Assembly (NCBI RefSeq): GCF_025938155.1
Contig: NZ_JAPCZG010000006.1
Location: 124,001 to 188,000 of the forward strand
Source: Novosphingobium sp. KCTC 2891
GTDB lineage: Bacteria; Pseudomonadota; Alphaproteobacteria; Sphingomonadales; Sphingomonadaceae
Length of the DNA: 64,000 bases
Reading direction: 5' to 3'
Within the stretch, counting starts at the first letter, position 1; the number at the start of each line of letters is the position of its first letter. The position numbers were made by a program, and so were the translations under genes. The notes below the pieces were generated by a model. It made no database searches. It saw only the letters and a program-made list of their open reading frames with translations, and was not told where the DNA came from. Shown here piece after piece: positions 9,154 to 18,058 of this stretch.

Positions 9154-11535
9154 TCAGTTCGAGAACATGGCCTTGCGGATCACCGCATGCACGCCCCAGT
9201 TGCCGTTGGCGACCTGGCTGATGCCGAAATCGACACCCACCGACAGCAGCGAGATCGCCTCGTCCTCGCTCAGGTTGCGCACGGTCATCAGGAAACGCCG
9301 CGCTTTCCTGAAGCAATCGCGCATCGCACTGTCGATCGAGGATCGCTTGTAGACCTCGCTTTGCGCCTTCGCCCCCAATTCCCGCAGGTAATCGGGATTG
9401 CTGAAGCCGAGGATGACCCATTCGGTCGCCGTCTCGATCATCGGATAGTCCAGTTCGCGGATATGTGGCTGCGAGCCCTTCGCCGGATGCAGGATCACCT
9501 GGATCACCGCCGTCATCGAACATTCGATAGCCGTGCCGCACAGCTCGGAATCGCCCTGACTGGCGTGGGGGTCGCCCAGCGACAGCAGGCCGCCAGGCAC
9601 CGCCACCGGCAGGTAGACGCTGGCACCCGCCCCCAGCCGCCAGTTGTCGATATTACCGCCGAAATTGGCCGGCGGCACGGAATCGACCAGATCCGAATGC
9701 GCCGGGGCCAGCGCAACCACGCCGAAGTGCGGACGCACCGGTATCTCAATATCGCGCAGCACGTTGAAGTTCTTCTCGATCGTCTCCGGATCGACCGGCA
9801 CGCCCGGGTAATCGTACATCGGGTGGATCACGCCCGACGGGTCCTTCTGCGGGGTCCAGCGATAGTTGTAGACCGCGTGGGCCACCGACTGGCCGGGTCC
9901 GCCTTCGACTTCGTAGATCGTCACCACCTCGCGCTGCTTCGGCTCTGTCAGCAGGTCGGAATAGTGAAAGCCCCAATAGGCCGAGACATTGCTGCCGAAC
10001 GAGCGTCCGGCATAGCGCGGGTTGCGACTGGGCCGGTTGGCGATATCGAGGATGCGCACCTGGATCACGTCACCCGGCTGCGCGCCGGCGACGTGGATCG
10101 GCCCGGTGCAGATGTGCACGCCAAAGCCTTCGCCTGGCCCGCGCCCCACCACCGAGGCATCGAGCGGCCCGGCCCCGCGCCGGTCCACCACCTTGCCCTC
10201 CGCCGTCCAGCGATAGATCGCCTCCGCCGCCGGATCGCCCTCGATCATGCGCTCGGCATCATCGTTGGCGTGGTGGGTCAGCGTCTCGATCGTCACGTAA
10301 TCGCCCGAGCAGATCTCCAGCGCGGGCTTCAGGTTCTTGCTGAAATAGCCCCAGTGGATCGTGTCTGGCCGAACCGGCAGCACGTGGTGCCGCACGCCGG
10401 GCGCTGCATCCACCTGGACGTCATCGACCAGTCCGTCGCTGGGGTGCGGGACGGTAGCCGCTTCCTCGCGTCCGTCCGCGGCGCCGTCCGCCGAACTGTC
10501 CCCCCGGCTGTCCTTGCCCGCGCTCGGCCGGCCGCGCTGCGGCATGTCGAGCGTTTCCTCAGGCAGCGCACCAATCTTGCGATATTCGCGCGGGCTCATC
10601 GCATAGCGTTCGCGGAAGGCGCGACTGAACGACGCGGAATCGTTGAAGCCCCATTGGAACAGGATTTCCGAAATCGAACGCTGCGCGTGCAGCGGGCTGC
10701 CAAGATCGAGCCGGCAGCGCTCCAGCCGGCGGAACTTGACGAACTGACTGAAGCTCTCGCCTGCGCTTTCGAACAGCTTCTGGAGATAGCGGGACGAAAT
10801 CCGGTGTTCCGCCGCAATCTGGTGGATTGACAGATTGGGGTCGGAAAGCCGCATCTCGATCGACTGGAACACGCGTTCGAGGATGGCGGCGCGCGCGCCG
10901 GCCGCCCCGCCAAGCTCCTTCACCGGAGCCTTGTCGAGCAGCGTGGCAGCGATGAATTCGGGCAGCGCCAGCTCTACCGGGCGGATCTGGTCGTCGGACA
11001 CATCGACAATGGTATCGGCGACCGATCGCAGCAGCGCCGAAAGCATCCGCCCGATCGCCTCATCCGCAATCAGGTTGCTGATCCGCGACGGCAGGGCCGA
11101 ACGCGAGCGCAGCGCGGGCAGCATGTGGGGCACCTTGACCAGCAGGAAGCGATGCTCGCCCGCCAGTTCGATCTCGGTGCGACTGCTGCCGCCACCATAC
11201 AGAATGTCGCCCTCGGCGATTTCGATGGTCAGTTCGGCCTGCCGCGCCGTCAGCCGGCCTTCCAAGAGCAGCACCATCCAGAAGCACGGTGCTTCCTGGT
11301 TGAAATCGATCGCCAGCCGCTGGCCGTTGCCCGTCACGCGGACGAACTGGATACCCTGCCCGCTGCTGAAGCTGACCAGCTCGCCATAGATGTCGTCGGG
11401 CGTCGCCAGCAGTTCGAGGGAGACGCGGGTGAGCGAAAACCGCCAGGCATCCTGGCGCTGCTCGCGCGGATAGGCATTCGTGGTGAAGCGCAAGCGGCGT
11501 GCCTCGTTCTGGTCGACCCGTGATTGCCACACCAT
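9154..11535 (-). CDS. AraC-type regulator fused to acetamidase/formamidase
   Basis: One uninterrupted frame of 793 codons encodes two protein families. Residues 1-205 resemble the AraC-binding sensor domain of XylS-type regulators. Residues 220-318 carry the AraC helix-turn-helix pair, with LSIHQIAAEHRISSRYLQKL and the second motif WGFNDSASFSRAFRERY followed by SPREYR. Residues 322-380 are an Asp/Ser/Gly/Ala-rich linker. Residues 383-793 are a complete FmdA/AmdA amidase: TIHWGYFSKNLKPALEICSG, HICTGPIHVAGAQPGD, NFGGNIDNWRLGAGASVYLP and SLGDPHASQGDSELCGTAIE. A stand-alone paralogue is at 13691. FmdA enzymes hydrolyse short amides. A natural role would be a DNA-bound amidase or a regulator using its amidase domain as sensor; this is inference. 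A sequencing frameshift between adjacent genes could mimic a fusion. Confidence 0.85.
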   Translation of the reverse strand: MVWQSRVDQNEARRLRFTTNAYPREQRQDAWRFSLTRVSLELLATPDDIYGELVSFSSGQGIQFVRVTGNGQRLAIDFNQEAPCFWMVLLLEGRLTARQAELTIEIAEGDILYGGGSSRTEIELAGEHRFLLVKVPHMLPALRSRSALPSRISNLIADEAIGRMLSALLRSVADTIVDVSDDQIRPVELALPEFIAATLLDKAPVKELGGAAGARAAILERVFQSIEMRLSDPNLSIHQIAAEHRISSRYLQKLFESAGESFSQFVKFRRLERCRLDLGSPLHAQRSISEILFQWGFNDSASFSRAFRERYAMSPREYRKIGALPEETLDMPQRGRPSAGKDSRGDSSADGAADGREEAATVPHPSDGLVDDVQVDAAPGVRHHVLPVRPDTIHWGYFSKNLKPALEICSGDYVTIETLTHHANDDAERMIEGDPAAEAIYRWTAEGKVVDRRGAGPLDASVVGRGPGEGFGVHICTGPIHVAGAQPGDVIQVRILDIANRPSRNPRYAGRSFGSNVSAYWGFHYSDLLTEPKQREVVTIYEVEGGPGQSVAHAVYNYRWTPQKDPSGVIHPMYDYPGVPVDPETIEKNFNVLRDIEIPVRPHFGVVALAPAHSDLVDSVPPANFGGNIDNWRLGAGASVYLPVAVPGGLLSLGDPHASQGDSELCGTAIECSMTAVIQVILHPAKGSQPHIRELDYPMIETATEWVILGFSNPDYLRELGAKAQSEVYKRSSIDSAMRDCFRKARRFLMTVRNLSEDEAISLLSVGVDFGISQVANGNWGVHAVIRKAMFSN

Positions 11536-11568
11536 ATGCTGCGGTGCAGCTTGTGCACCGCAGCATAT
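11534..11568. repeat. Perfect 15-base inverted repeat overlapping the fusion gene start
   Basis: ATATGCTGCGGTGCA (11534-11548) and its exact reverse complement (11554-11568) are separated by five bases. The repeat covers the two first bases of the fusion ATG and the leader in front of it, where no Shine-Dalgarno sequence can be seen. It could be an operator for autoregulation or an mRNA hairpin that blocks ribosome access. Confidence 0.85.
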
Positions 11569-11624
11569 TCAAACCCCGCCGCGTGGCAATAGGGTCAAGT
11601 GTAACAATTCCGGCAAAGCGGCTG

Positions 11625-12830
11625 TCAGGCAGCCCGAACCGCGCTGGCCTTGGCGCCAGTCAGCCGTTCGTGCGCGGCACGATAGCGGTGCACCAGCCAC
11701 TTGTTGAACTGGCCCTGCGCGCCTTCCTGCCACGAATAGCGGCCTCGTGGCGCGAAGCGCGAGCGAAGACCCACCTGCACCAGCTCGTCCACATGCAGGT
11801 CCTGCGCAATGATGTGGCCCGAAGCGCGAATGTTCATGTCCAGCTTGTGGTCGAAGGCGGGATCGGCCATCGCGCCCGGCGCGAACAGGAAGCCTGTGTC
11901 CATCTCCAGGGTCTCCGGCCCGGTGGGGCGCAGGATCAGATAGATCACCATGTCGCTCATCATCACCAGGCTGAGCGTGGGCGGGATATTGGCGAAGGTC
12001 ATCCGCATCCGCCCTTCCTCCGAAAGGCCGGGGAACACCGGCAGCACCGCGCGCTGCGTCGCGTTGAAGCTGGCATCGGCGTGGAGCGTGCCGTTGAAGC
12101 GCAGGAACCCCCCGTCCGCCGGATCGGCATCGGGGAACACGGCCAGGCTCGAAGGCACGAAATCGTGCAGCGGTCCGTGATGCAGGCGGCTGGCGTGGTA
12201 GCCATCGTTGTTGTTCTCGAACATGACCTTCCAGTTCCACGGCAAGGTCGGCGCCGGTTCCGGCCGCGGGCCTTCCGCGCTCGCCAGATCATAGCCCGCG
12301 ATAGCCTCGGTCACGGCCGTCAGCCGCGGCGCCAGCGGAGCCGCATCGGCATCGAAATTGATGAAGATGAAGCCGTTCCACAGCTCAACCTTGAAGTTCG
12401 GCAGGCCGAACTGCGCCCGGTCGAAGTTGCAGGTCTTGTTCATCGCAGGCGCGGCGATCAGACGCCCGTCGAGCGCATAGCTCCAGTGATGGTAGGGACA
12501 AAGGAAGCCGCGTGCGTTGCCCTGCCCTTCGGCCACCAGCATCGCGCGGTGCTGGCACACGGCGGACATCGCCCGGATTTCTCCTTCCTGCGTCCGCGTG
12601 ACGATGATCGGCTCGCCGATGATCTGCGTGGTGAAGTAATCACCCACGCTGGCCACCCAGTCCGCCCGGCCCACGCACAACCACTCGTGGTTGTAGAGCG
12701 CCTCCTTCTCGAACTCGTGGAAGTCCGGGTCAGTGTAGCACTCCGGCGGAAGCGTCTCCGCATCGGCGAGATCGAGGGCCGAGCTTTCGAGCGAGCGGAT
12801 GAAGCTGTCGGGAAGGGCGCGCACGGTCAT
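11625..12830 (-). CDS. Rieske non-haem iron oxygenase, alpha subunit
   Basis: The 401-residue protein has the Rieske cluster ligands Cys92-X-His94 and Cys111-X2-His114, and the mononuclear-iron motif NNNDGYHASRLHH with His212 and His217 or 218. Such oxygenases hydroxylate or demethylate aromatic and heterocyclic rings with electrons from a ferredoxin or reductase. No dedicated reductase lies beside it; a small Rieske ferredoxin exists far away at 60232. The ATG at 12830 follows GGAG; the long upstream frame is not protein-like. The stop is 90 bases from the fusion gene start on the same strand, so fusion gene expression may depend on read-through or on its own promoter at the inverted repeat. 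Confidence 0.9.
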   Translation of the reverse strand: MTVRALPDSFIRSLESSALDLADAETLPPECYTDPDFHEFEKEALYNHEWLCVGRADWVASVGDYFTTQIIGEPIIVTRTQEGEIRAMSAVCQHRAMLVAEGQGNARGFLCPYHHWSYALDGRLIAAPAMNKTCNFDRAQFGLPNFKVELWNGFIFINFDADAAPLAPRLTAVTEAIAGYDLASAEGPRPEPAPTLPWNWKVMFENNNDGYHASRLHHGPLHDFVPSSLAVFPDADPADGGFLRFNGTLHADASFNATQRAVLPVFPGLSEEGRMRMTFANIPPTLSLVMMSDMVIYLILRPTGPETLEMDTGFLFAPGAMADPAFDHKLDMNIRASGHIIAQDLHVDELVQVGLRSRFAPRGRYSWQEGAQGQFNKWLVHRYRAAHERLTGAKASAVRAA

Positions 12831-12939
12831 GTCTCCTGGCAATTCGGTTCCTTCGGGATCGCCCTCTCCTACGGCGGCAGGCGAAGGCCGGTCTTGTGTC
12901 TGGAGGCACGGTTTCTTGAACGAAGCCGCGCCTCCGTCA

Positions 12940-12952
12940 CGTTCCTTGTTGC
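12940..12952 (-). promoter_or_regulatory. Possible shared motif GCAACAAGGAACG
   Basis: This is a looser version of the motif at 8066 and 22652, about 110 bases upstream of the Rieske start. It is reported only for comparison. Confidence 0.15.
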
Positions 12953-12982
12953 GCTCACACAGGCGCGAAGGCCTTTTTGCGA

Positions 12983-13474
12983 TCACTCGCGCGTGAAGCT
13001 GGCGGGCACCCGCGGATCGGCGCCGGCCTTGCCCCACAGCAGGATCTCGGTGCCCCACGGATCGCGAAAGGCGTGGTTGTAGCCGTTGAACGTCTGCCAA
13101 TAGTGATCGCGCCACAGCACGGTCGCGCCGCGCTCCGCCGCGGCGGCCAGGATGCGATCGGCGCTGTCGTCATCACCGATCAGAATCCAGATCCGCGGTT
13201 TGCGCCCGTCCGCAGCGATGGTGCGTGGTTCAACGCCGGCCGGTTCCGGATGAGGGCGGGCATTGGCCGCATCGAAGATGCCAAGATGCAGGTTGCCGAT
13301 CTCGCTGGGCGTGCCATCGGGATTGGCGAACTGCCCACCGGGTACCATGCGGTGATAGACGCCTTCGGGCCGCGCATCATTCTGCCAGCCGAACACTTCG
13401 GCATAGAAGCGCCCGGCCGCGGCCGGGTCGTCGCTCGGCATGTCGACGAAGATCAGGGTGTTGGGACTGGTCAT
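12983..13474 (-). CDS. VOC (glyoxalase/bleomycin-resistance/dioxygenase) family protein
   Basis: The 163-residue protein has two short beta-alpha-beta repeats of the VOC fold. It opens with FVDMPSDDPAAAGRFYAEVF and ends with FRDPWGTEILLWGK, a common pairing of this family. VOC proteins bind a metal and act as isomerases, extradiol dioxygenases or binding proteins. The start at 13474 has GGAG about ten bases upstream; a much longer frame on this strand is an antisense shadow of the amidase gene. It lies 152 bases upstream of the Rieske gene on the same strand and diverges from the stand-alone amidase. Its reaction is unknown. Confidence 0.8.
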   Translation of the reverse strand: MTSPNTLIFVDMPSDDPAAAGRFYAEVFGWQNDARPEGVYHRMVPGGQFANPDGTPSEIGNLHLGIFDAANARPHPEPAGVEPRTIAADGRKPRIWILIGDDDSADRILAAAAERGATVLWRDHYWQTFNGYNHAFRDPWGTEILLWGKAGADPRVPASFTRE

Positions 13475-13690
13475 TGGGCAATCGCTCCGTTGGTTGCGGT
13501 TGCCCTGCCTTGTGCGCGTGCGCCGTGCCGTGCGCTTGGTGCGAGGCGTCCGGAAACTTGATCCCGGCGCACCGACTGTCCCTTGCGCCTTTCGCACCTG
13601 CAAACTCAAAGGGCGCGCCCGAACAAGACCGCCCGGCCCCCTCGCCCGACAAGGAAGCCATCTCGCATTCATCAGCAATGAGGCAATGGC

Positions 13691-14782
13691 ATGAGCTTGG
13701 TCTGCAAACACGGTCAACCGCGGGCGGAGACGGCGCCCGGAGCGCTGCACTATCTGAAAGCAACGCCCGAGACCGTGCACTGGGGCTACTTCTCGCCCGA
13801 GATCAAGCCGGCGCTGACGATCAAGTCGGGCGACCTGGTCCATGCGGAGGCCATCACCCACCACGCGGGCGACGCCCCAGAACTGATGTTCGACGAAGGC
13901 ATCGAGCGCATCTTCCGGGAGATCGATCCGTCCACCCGCTCGCCCGGCGTGCACATCATGACCGGGCCGATCTGGATCGAAGGCGCAGAGCCGGGCGATA
14001 TGCTGGAAGTGCGCTATCTCCAGATGACCCCGCGCAACAACTACGGCTCGAACCTCGCTGCGAACTGGGGCCACCTCTACGAGGAGTTCGGCGAGAAGGA
14101 GCGCGTCACGATCTACGAGCTGGACCCCAACGCCAACACCGCGCACGCGCTCTATGCCTATGATTTCCCGGGCAAGTATCTCGTCCCCGGCACGATCACC
14201 AACTGCCCGGTGTGCGACCGCCAGCCCGCGCTGCCGGGCATCACCATCCCGGCGCGACCGCATCTCGGCACGGCGGGCGTGGCCCCGGCAGTCGATGCGC
14301 CGGTCAGCACAATTCCCCCCGGCCTGCACGGTGGCAACATCGACAACTGGCGCATCGGCGCGGGTGCGACGATGTACTACAAGTGCCAGGTCAAGGGCGG
14401 GCTGTTCTCGATCGGCGATCCGCACGTCAGCCAGGGCGACGGCGAGATTTCGGGCACCGCCATCGAATCCTCGCTCAACTGCCTGTTCCAGATCATCCTG
14501 CGCAAGGACTTCGACTTTCCCTCGCCGCTGCTGGAAACGCCGCGCAACTGGATCGTCCACGGCTTCGGCGACGATCTCGACATGGCGATGAAGAACGCCT
14601 CGCTGGACATGCTCCACCTGCTCCACGAACATCAGGGGTTGAGCCGCGACGACGCCTATTCGCTGATGAGCGTGGCGGCCGATTTCGGCGTGACACAGGT
14701 GGTCGACGGCACGCTGGGCGTCCACGCGCGCATCGACCGCGGGCTGTTCCCGCAGAAGGGCGTGGTCAAGGACCTGAAGTAA
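13691..14782 (+). CDS. Acetamidase/formamidase (FmdA/AmdA family)
   Basis: This stand-alone 363-residue amidase matches the C-terminal domain of the fusion protein at 9154 block by block: TVHWGYFSPEIKPALTIKSG, HIMTGPIWIEGAEPGD, HGGNIDNWRIGAGATMYY and SIGDPHVSQGDGEISGTAIE. Family members hydrolyse formamide, acetamide or similar small amides to ammonia and an acid. GAGG lies just before the ATG. It diverges from the VOC gene across a 216-base gap and converges on the kinase gene. In a ring-opening pathway it could remove formamide released from the ring. Having both a fused and a free copy in one island is unusual. Confidence 0.9.
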   Translation: MSLVCKHGQPRAETAPGALHYLKATPETVHWGYFSPEIKPALTIKSGDLVHAEAITHHAGDAPELMFDEGIERIFREIDPSTRSPGVHIMTGPIWIEGAEPGDMLEVRYLQMTPRNNYGSNLAANWGHLYEEFGEKERVTIYELDPNANTAHALYAYDFPGKYLVPGTITNCPVCDRQPALPGITIPARPHLGTAGVAPAVDAPVSTIPPGLHGGNIDNWRIGAGATMYYKCQVKGGLFSIGDPHVSQGDGEISGTAIESSLNCLFQIILRKDFDFPSPLLETPRNWIVHGFGDDLDMAMKNASLDMLHLLHEHQGLSRDDAYSLMSVAADFGVTQVVDGTLGVHARIDRGLFPQKGVVKDLK

Positions 14783-14789
14783 GAACGGC

Positions 14790-14823
14790 GGCGGCGCCTC
14801 GTCAGGACACGACGAGCGCCGCC
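14790..14823. terminator. Hairpin between convergent amidase and kinase genes
   Basis: GGCGGCGCCTCGTC (14790-14803) pairs with GACGAGCGCCGCC (14811-14823) apart from one bulged base, with a seven-base loop. It spans the stop codon of the kinase gene and follows the amidase stop by eight bases. There is no T run, so it may be a weak bidirectional terminator or an mRNA end stabiliser. Confidence 0.5.
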
Positions 14824-15707
14824 TCCACTTCGGCGCGCACCGGCATCGAGGCCGCCGCGCCCATGCGCTGCACAGACAGCGACGCTGCCACGCAGGCCAC
14901 TCGCAGCGCCTCGCCGATCCCCGCCCCTTCGGACAAACGCGCGGCCAGCACGCCGCAGAACGTGTCGCCCGCTCCGGTCGTATCGACCACGGGCACGCGC
15001 GGGGCGGAAAGCCTCAGCGTCTCGTCGGGGCCGCAGGCCAGCACGCCCGCGCCGCCCAGCGTCACCACCACCCACTGCCCTCTGCGCGAGACCAGTTGCC
15101 GCGCCGCTGCCTCGACCGCCGCATCGCCGTCCGGCACCGCGCTGCCAACAAAGAACGCCAGTTCGGTCTCGTTGAGCACGACCACGTCGGCCAGCGCGAT
15201 CAGGTCCGCGCCTTCCGCGCTGGCGGGCGCCGGGTTGAACAGGGTGAGCGCCCCTGCGGCCCGCGCCGCCGCGAAGAACCGGGCGACCTGCGCCGCTGGT
15301 ACTTCCGCCTGCGCCACCGCGACCGCGCGGCCCGCACAGGCCGGGAACGCCTCCGGCGCGGCGACGTGCGCGTTGGCGCCGGCCACGATCACGATCTGGT
15401 TCTCGCCCTCGTCCGAGACGAACACGTTGGCGACGCCGGTCGGGCCTGCGACATTTTGGACGAGGCTGGCATCGACACCCGCCGCAGCCATGGCCGCGCG
15501 CATCGCCGCGCCGTGCTCGTCATCGCCCACCGCACCGATCAGCATGGTCGGCACGCCGTGCAGCGCGCTTGCGGTCGCCTGGTTCGCGCCCTTGCCGCCA
15601 GGCAGCAGGTCAAGCCCCCGGGCGGCCACCGTCTCGCCCGCCAGCGGCAGGCGCGGCACGCGCATCACCAGATCGCGGTTGATCGAGCCGAACACCACCA
15701 CCGTCAT
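14802..15707 (-). CDS. PfkB-family sugar kinase, ribokinase-like
   Basis: The 301-residue kinase has the PfkB signatures: GSINRDLVMRVPRLPLAGET near the N-terminus, DLLPGGKGANQATA, and the C-terminal DTTGAGDTFCGVLAA with the catalytic Asp. The sequence is closest in style to ribokinases. The ATG overlaps the stop of the upstream MFS gene as ATGA, so carrier and kinase are coupled. A ribokinase next to nucleobase-type ring hydrolases could handle ribose from a nucleoside, but no nucleoside hydrolase is present, so this link is only a suggestion. Confidence 0.85.
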   Translation of the reverse strand: MTVVVFGSINRDLVMRVPRLPLAGETVAARGLDLLPGGKGANQATASALHGVPTMLIGAVGDDEHGAAMRAAMAAAGVDASLVQNVAGPTGVANVFVSDEGENQIVIVAGANAHVAAPEAFPACAGRAVAVAQAEVPAAQVARFFAAARAAGALTLFNPAPASAEGADLIALADVVVLNETELAFFVGSAVPDGDAAVEAAARQLVSRRGQWVVVTLGGAGVLACGPDETLRLSAPRVPVVDTTGAGDTFCGVLAARLSEGAGIGEALRVACVAASLSVQRMGAAASMPVRAEVEAALVVS

Positions 15708-16975
15708 GCTGGAAACGCCATCGCTGCATCGGCCATGCCGGCCTCCTTCTGTGCCGTGCCGCGCCGGTCCACCGCGTCGGGATGCGGAAGCAGCGCGAGC
15801 AGCGCCATGCCCAGCCCCAGCGCGCCGACAATCGCCAGCGTCGCGGCGGCATAGGACCCGGTGCTGTCGAAGCTCATGTCCATCAGCGCAGGCGTGGTCC
15901 CCTGAGTCAGCGCGACCACGGCATAGAACGTGCCGACGATGGTGCCGTAGTGCTTCAACCCGAAGTAGCGCGAGACGAAGTAGGACAGCGCGCCATATTC
16001 CGCGCCCATGCCGATGCCCAGCAGCACCCCCGCCGCCATGATCTGGCCGGTGCCGTGTCCGAACTGGAGCAGCAGCAGCCCGCCGATCGCGCTGGCATAC
16101 ATCGGCACGACGAGGCGCGGCGTGCGCAGCGCATCGAGCAGCGCACCGGTCACCACCTGCCAGGCGGCGCAAACCAGCGCGAACACCGCGAGCACACCAG
16201 TCGCCTCGCCCAGCGAAACGCCGTGGTCGGTCAGCATCGGCACGACATGGGTGAACACCGCGGTCATCCCGCCCGCGCCCGCCGCCACGGCCAGAAGCAT
16301 CAACCAGAACACGCGGGTACCCGCCGCTTCGCGCAGGCTCATCCCTTCCAGTTGCGCCGCCGCCAGATCCGGCAAGGCCGACGCGGCGGGCGCATCGCGC
16401 AGCCACAGCAGCAGCGCGGGCGCGCCCAGCACAGCCACCACGATCCCGATCAGCACGTAACTTTCGCGCCAGCCATAGACGGCCAGGAATATCCCCGCGA
16501 GCACCGGCATGATCGTCGCGCCCACGCCATTGCCCACGCCAGCGGTCACGCCCAGCATCAGCCCGCGCCGCGCATCGAACCAGTTCGACACGACCTTGCA
16601 CAACATTCCGGTGCTAGCGAGCGTGCCGAACACCCCCACCAGCGCGAAGCGCAGGTAGAAGTCCAGCATCGTGCCGCTCGCGCGCGAGAGCAGCGCGATC
16701 GAGCCGGCAAGGCCAAGGTTGCCTATGAGCAGCAGCCCGCGCGATCCGAAGCGGTCCATCGCCTTGCCGATCACCGGATACGTCAGCGCGCTGATGATGG
16801 AGATCAGCCCCAGCACGCCCGAAACGGCTGCGCGCGGCCAGTGGAAATCCTCGGCGATGGGCACCAGGAAGACGCCGATCGTGGCAGAGATCGCGGCGGT
16901 CATGCACACCATGTTGGCCACGGTCGCGGCCACGGCGACTTGCGCGGCGGTGCGCGTGTGCGAAGCGTTGCTCAT
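15704..16975 (-). CDS. MFS transporter (second of the island)
   Basis: This 423-residue major facilitator has 12 predicted membrane segments and the loop motif GKAMDRFGSRG between segments 2 and 3. The conserved WFDARRGLMLG after segment 4 is typical of monocarboxylate/oxalate-type (OFA) carriers. It heads a two-gene unit with the kinase. The divergent gap to the extradiol dioxygenase (16976-17231) holds the promoters of both directions. A short GCAAG-TTTG-CTTGC repeat lies in that gap, but I see no clear operator. Confidence 0.85.
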   Translation of the reverse strand: MSNASHTRTAAQVAVAATVANMVCMTAAISATIGVFLVPIAEDFHWPRAAVSGVLGLISIISALTYPVIGKAMDRFGSRGLLLIGNLGLAGSIALLSRASGTMLDFYLRFALVGVFGTLASTGMLCKVVSNWFDARRGLMLGVTAGVGNGVGATIMPVLAGIFLAVYGWRESYVLIGIVVAVLGAPALLLWLRDAPAASALPDLAAAQLEGMSLREAAGTRVFWLMLLAVAAGAGGMTAVFTHVVPMLTDHGVSLGEATGVLAVFALVCAAWQVVTGALLDALRTPRLVVPMYASAIGGLLLLQFGHGTGQIMAAGVLLGIGMGAEYGALSYFVSRYFGLKHYGTIVGTFYAVVALTQGTTPALMDMSFDSTGSYAAATLAIVGALGLGMALLALLPHPDAVDRRGTAQKEAGMADAAMAFPA

Positions 16976-17231
16976 CTGCTGGTTTCCTGAAGGCGGGTTC
17001 GTGTCATCCCGCGACTAGACCCCAGCCCGGCCCCGCTGAAAAGCGCTTGCTCCTCCCTTTTACCGCAACGCAACAACAAGGGCGCGCATGGTCAAGTCGG
17101 CGCATGGCAAGCGCGCTCGCGGTGTGCAAGTTTGCTTGCGCGGCGGATCAAGACGGCAGGCGGGCTAGTGCCTAGCCGTTGGACGTGCGGCCGATCCGCC
17201 GCGCCTTTTTCCAGATGGAGTGCCCGCAGAA

Positions 17232-18041
17232 ATGACCGCGACCATGCCGACTTTCTTCCTTCCCCACGGTGGCGGCCCCTGTTTCTTCATGGACTGGGCG
17301 CAGATGGGCGGGCCGGCCGACGCGTGGGACAAGACTGCCGCTTTCCTGCGCGGCCTGATCGATACCCTGCCCGAACGCCCCACCGGGATCGTCGTGATCT
17401 CCGGGCACTGGGAGGAAGATGCTTTTGCGGTGTCCACCGCGGCAGCACCGGAGATGATCTTCGATTATTATGGCTTCCCGCCCCACACCTATGAACTGGC
17501 CTTCCCCGCCCCGGGCGCGCCGGCGCTGGCGCAGCAGATCGTCGACCTGCTCACCGCCGAGGGACTGCCTGCGCGCACCGATCCTTCGCGCGGGTTCGAC
17601 CACGGCGTGTTCATTCCCTTCCTGCTGATCACGCCCGCTGCCGACATCCCGGTCGTGCCGCTTTCGCTCAAGCGCGATCTCGCCCCTGAAGAGCACCTGC
17701 GCGCGGGCAAAGCGCTGCGAACACTGCGTGATGAAGGCGTCCTGATCGTCGGCTCGGGCATGAGCTATCACAACATGCGCGGCTTCTTCACGCCCGCCGC
17801 CACGCAGCCCTCCGCGACCTTCGATGCGTGGCTCACCAGCGCGGTCGAAAGCGACCCGCAGGACCGCTGGACCGCGCTGCTGCACTGGGCCAAAGCTCCC
17901 GCCGGGCGGGAATCCCACCCGCGCGAGGAGCACCTGCTCCCACTGATGGTAGCCGCCGGCGCGGCTGGCGATGATGCCGGCAGCCGCCCTTTCACCGACA
18001 ACGTGATGATGGCCGACATTTCGGCCTTCCGCTTCGGCTGA
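17232..18041 (+). CDS. Class III extradiol dioxygenase-like protein (LigB/DODA family)
   Basis: The 269-residue protein opens with MPTFFLPHGGGPCFF and has SGHWEED, GFDHGVFIPF and SGMSYHNMRG, the His-bearing blocks of 4,5-DOPA-dioxygenase/LigB enzymes, which open catechol-type rings with non-haem iron or zinc. The ATG at 17232 has GGAG about 11 bases upstream; ATG 17244 is an alternative. An amidohydrolase and a TauD-type dioxygenase follow on the same strand at 18 and 31 bases, making an operon that continues into an MFS gene. The ring it opens is not known. Confidence 0.85.
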   Translation: MTATMPTFFLPHGGGPCFFMDWAQMGGPADAWDKTAAFLRGLIDTLPERPTGIVVISGHWEEDAFAVSTAAAPEMIFDYYGFPPHTYELAFPAPGAPALAQQIVDLLTAEGLPARTDPSRGFDHGVFIPFLLITPAADIPVVPLSLKRDLAPEEHLRAGKALRTLRDEGVLIVGSGMSYHNMRGFFTPAATQPSATFDAWLTSAVESDPQDRWTALLHWAKAPAGRESHPREEHLLPLMVAAGAAGDDAGSRPFTDNVMMADISAFRFG

Positions 18042-18058
18042 CGGCGCGGCTTCCGATC

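Noticed and set aside
12983..14725. 580-codon minus-strand frame across the VOC and amidase genes
   Set aside because: Only the part from 13474 downwards is protein-like; the rest is antisense to the free amidase gene.
17127..17141. GCAAG-TTTG-CTTGC repeat upstream of the extradiol dioxygenase gene as an operator
   Set aside because: Five-base arms are too short to stand out in this sequence, and no second copy was seen.
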